From: JACMME01 sp051005015
GTDB lineage: Bacteria; Gemmatimonadota; Gemmatimonadetes; Gemmatimonadales; Gemmatimonadaceae
Assembly (NCBI GenBank): GCA_051005015.1
Contig: JBPCJT010000049.1
Span: 1-7,050, forward strand
DNA: 7,050 nt
Direction: 5' to 3'
Shown here: one piece after another, positions 6,402-7,050 of the stretch
Numbering within the stretch: position 1 is the stretch's first letter
How the letters are laid out: each line of letters opens with the position of its first letter
The notes under the pieces: generated by a model
Seen by the model: only the letters and a program-made list of their open reading frames with translations
What the model was told of the DNA's origin: nothing
Databases searched by the model: none
Position numbers and translations under genes: made by a program

Positions 6402-6402
6402 A

Positions 6403-7050
6403 TCAAGGCACCCTACCGCTCCCTCCGTCCATCAGCATCGCCAGAATCAAGGCTGCCCACTGCGGGCCGAGAAACCCATCAGCCCCGTCGTCGTACCACT
6501 CGGCAAGCGAGTGCGCGCCTCCGCCAGTCCCGCCACCGTCGATCGTGATCGCCGGGATGCCAAGTCCCATCGGAATGTTTGCGTCCGTGCTCGATGCTTC
6601 CGTACTGCTAACCGGAATTCCCAACGACCGCTGCGCATCCTGCGCGACACGGACTATTCGCGACGAGTCCGCCTGGCCGCCCGCGGGTCGAATTCCCATG
6701 GTGTCCAGCTTCACAGTCAAATGTACGTTTGAGTCCGGCCAGCGCGCACGCTCCGCTGCATGCGCACTCCGCACCGCGCCTTGAAACTGCGCGTCCAGAG
6801 TCTCCAGTGCATTCGCGGACTCGGAGCGCAGGTCCACCTCCATCGTGGCTTCGCTGGAGATCGAGTTCACGGAGGTGCCTCCCCTGAGAATGCCCACGCT
6901 GAAGGTCGTCTTCGGGTCCGCCGGAACGCGTAGCTCGCTTATCGCTGCGATCGCGCGCCCCAGCGCGTGAATCGGGTTCGGCATTCCGAACGCGCCGTAG
7001 CTGTGTCCGCCGGGCCCGCGATAGCTCACCCGGTAACGGTGGCTCCCGAC
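6403..7050 (-). CDS. M20-family metallopeptidase, C-terminal part (cut by window edge)
   Basis: The visible 215 residues run from the window edge to the TGA at 6403-6405 on the minus strand; the true start and the first metal ligands lie outside, beyond 7050. The segment begins VGSHRYRVSYRGPGGHSYGAFG, the start of the M20 dimerisation (lid) domain, and continues through NPIHALGRAI and GGTSVNSIS. It then returns to the catalytic domain with GIPAITIDGGGTGGGAHSLAEWYD, whose AHS histidine is the expected last metal ligand. The family includes aminoacylases, tri- and dipeptidases and carboxypeptidases, so the exact substrate is open. A GTG at 7027-7029 is in frame but is not the start, since the conserved sequence continues upstream of it. 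The last residues, DGGSGRVP, are glycine-rich and border the G-rich repeat. Confidence 0.9.
   Translation of the reverse strand, partial: VGSHRYRVSYRGPGGHSYGAFGMPNPIHALGRAIAAISELRVPADPKTTFSVGILRGGTSVNSISSEATMEVDLRSESANALETLDAQFQGAVRSAHAAERARWPDSNVHLTVKLDTMGIRPAGGQADSSRIVRVAQDAQRSLGIPVSSTEASSTDANIPMGLGIPAITIDGGGTGGGAHSLAEWYDDGADGFLGPQWAALILAMLMDGGSGRVP

Larger units (their letters stand above)
6235..6402. other. Convergent intergenic spacer
   Basis: This 168-base stretch lies between two gene ends that face each other. It holds the G-rich/C-rich inverted repeat described separately and a small potential hairpin, CGCGA at 6323-6327 with TCGCG at 6334-6338, flanked by TACTC at 6306-6310 and GAGTA at 6340-6344. 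There is no gene and no clear T-tailed terminator; only TTTT at 6378-6381 follows the right arm. Confidence 0.6.

Noticed and set aside
6264..6732. Plus-strand open frames across the convergent spacer and M20 gene
   Set aside because: They are opposite the well-supported M20 coding sequence and run through repeat DNA; no domain is visible.

Overview
The window is GC-rich, gene-dense DNA from a bacterium. The large kinase–TolB-like–TPR protein, a Rieske gene inside a SufS/SufU cassette, weak ribosome binding sites and a GTG start together suggest Gemmatimonadota or a neighbouring soil phylum. That assignment rests on family resemblance only; no marker gene is present.

Layout. Positions 1-255 form a low-complexity, G-rich then C-rich spacer with no gene I can defend. 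Positions 256-2720 hold a tightly overlapping plus-strand cassette for iron-sulfur cluster assembly: a SufU-type protein, a small Rieske [2Fe-2S] protein, a SufS-type cysteine desulfurase and a second, divergent SufU. Adjacent genes overlap by 1, 4 and 14 bases, so one transcript and coupled translation are likely. The scaffold genes sufB, sufC and sufD are not in the window. A 120-base spacer with inverted repeats follows. Next comes a 756-residue Hanks-type serine/threonine kinase carrying a TolB/FlgO-like domain and a TPR array (2841-5111). Sixteen bases after it starts a metallo-beta-lactamase-fold protein with a lipoprotein-like N-terminus (5128-6234). After a 168-base convergent spacer, the 3' part of an M20-family metallopeptidase gene lies on the minus strand (6403-7050), cut by the window edge.

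How the genes work together. SufS takes sulfur from cysteine as a persulfide. SufU-type proteins accept it through a zinc site and pass it on to the assembly scaffold. The Rieske protein is probably an electron carrier or a client. The kinase and the MBL lipoprotein may be co-transcribed, but nothing shows a shared pathway. The M20 gene is a separate convergent unit.

The most unusual signals are the three spacers and the paired sufU genes. Each spacer has a G-rich left arm and a matching C-rich right arm, with perfect inverted cores of 9-11 bases. Two spacers share a 14-of-15-base C-rich word, so this looks like a degenerate dispersed repeat family. At sufU2 the repeat runs into the coding 3' end and seems to provide the stop codon. 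No CRISPR array, IS element, tRNA or rRNA was seen.
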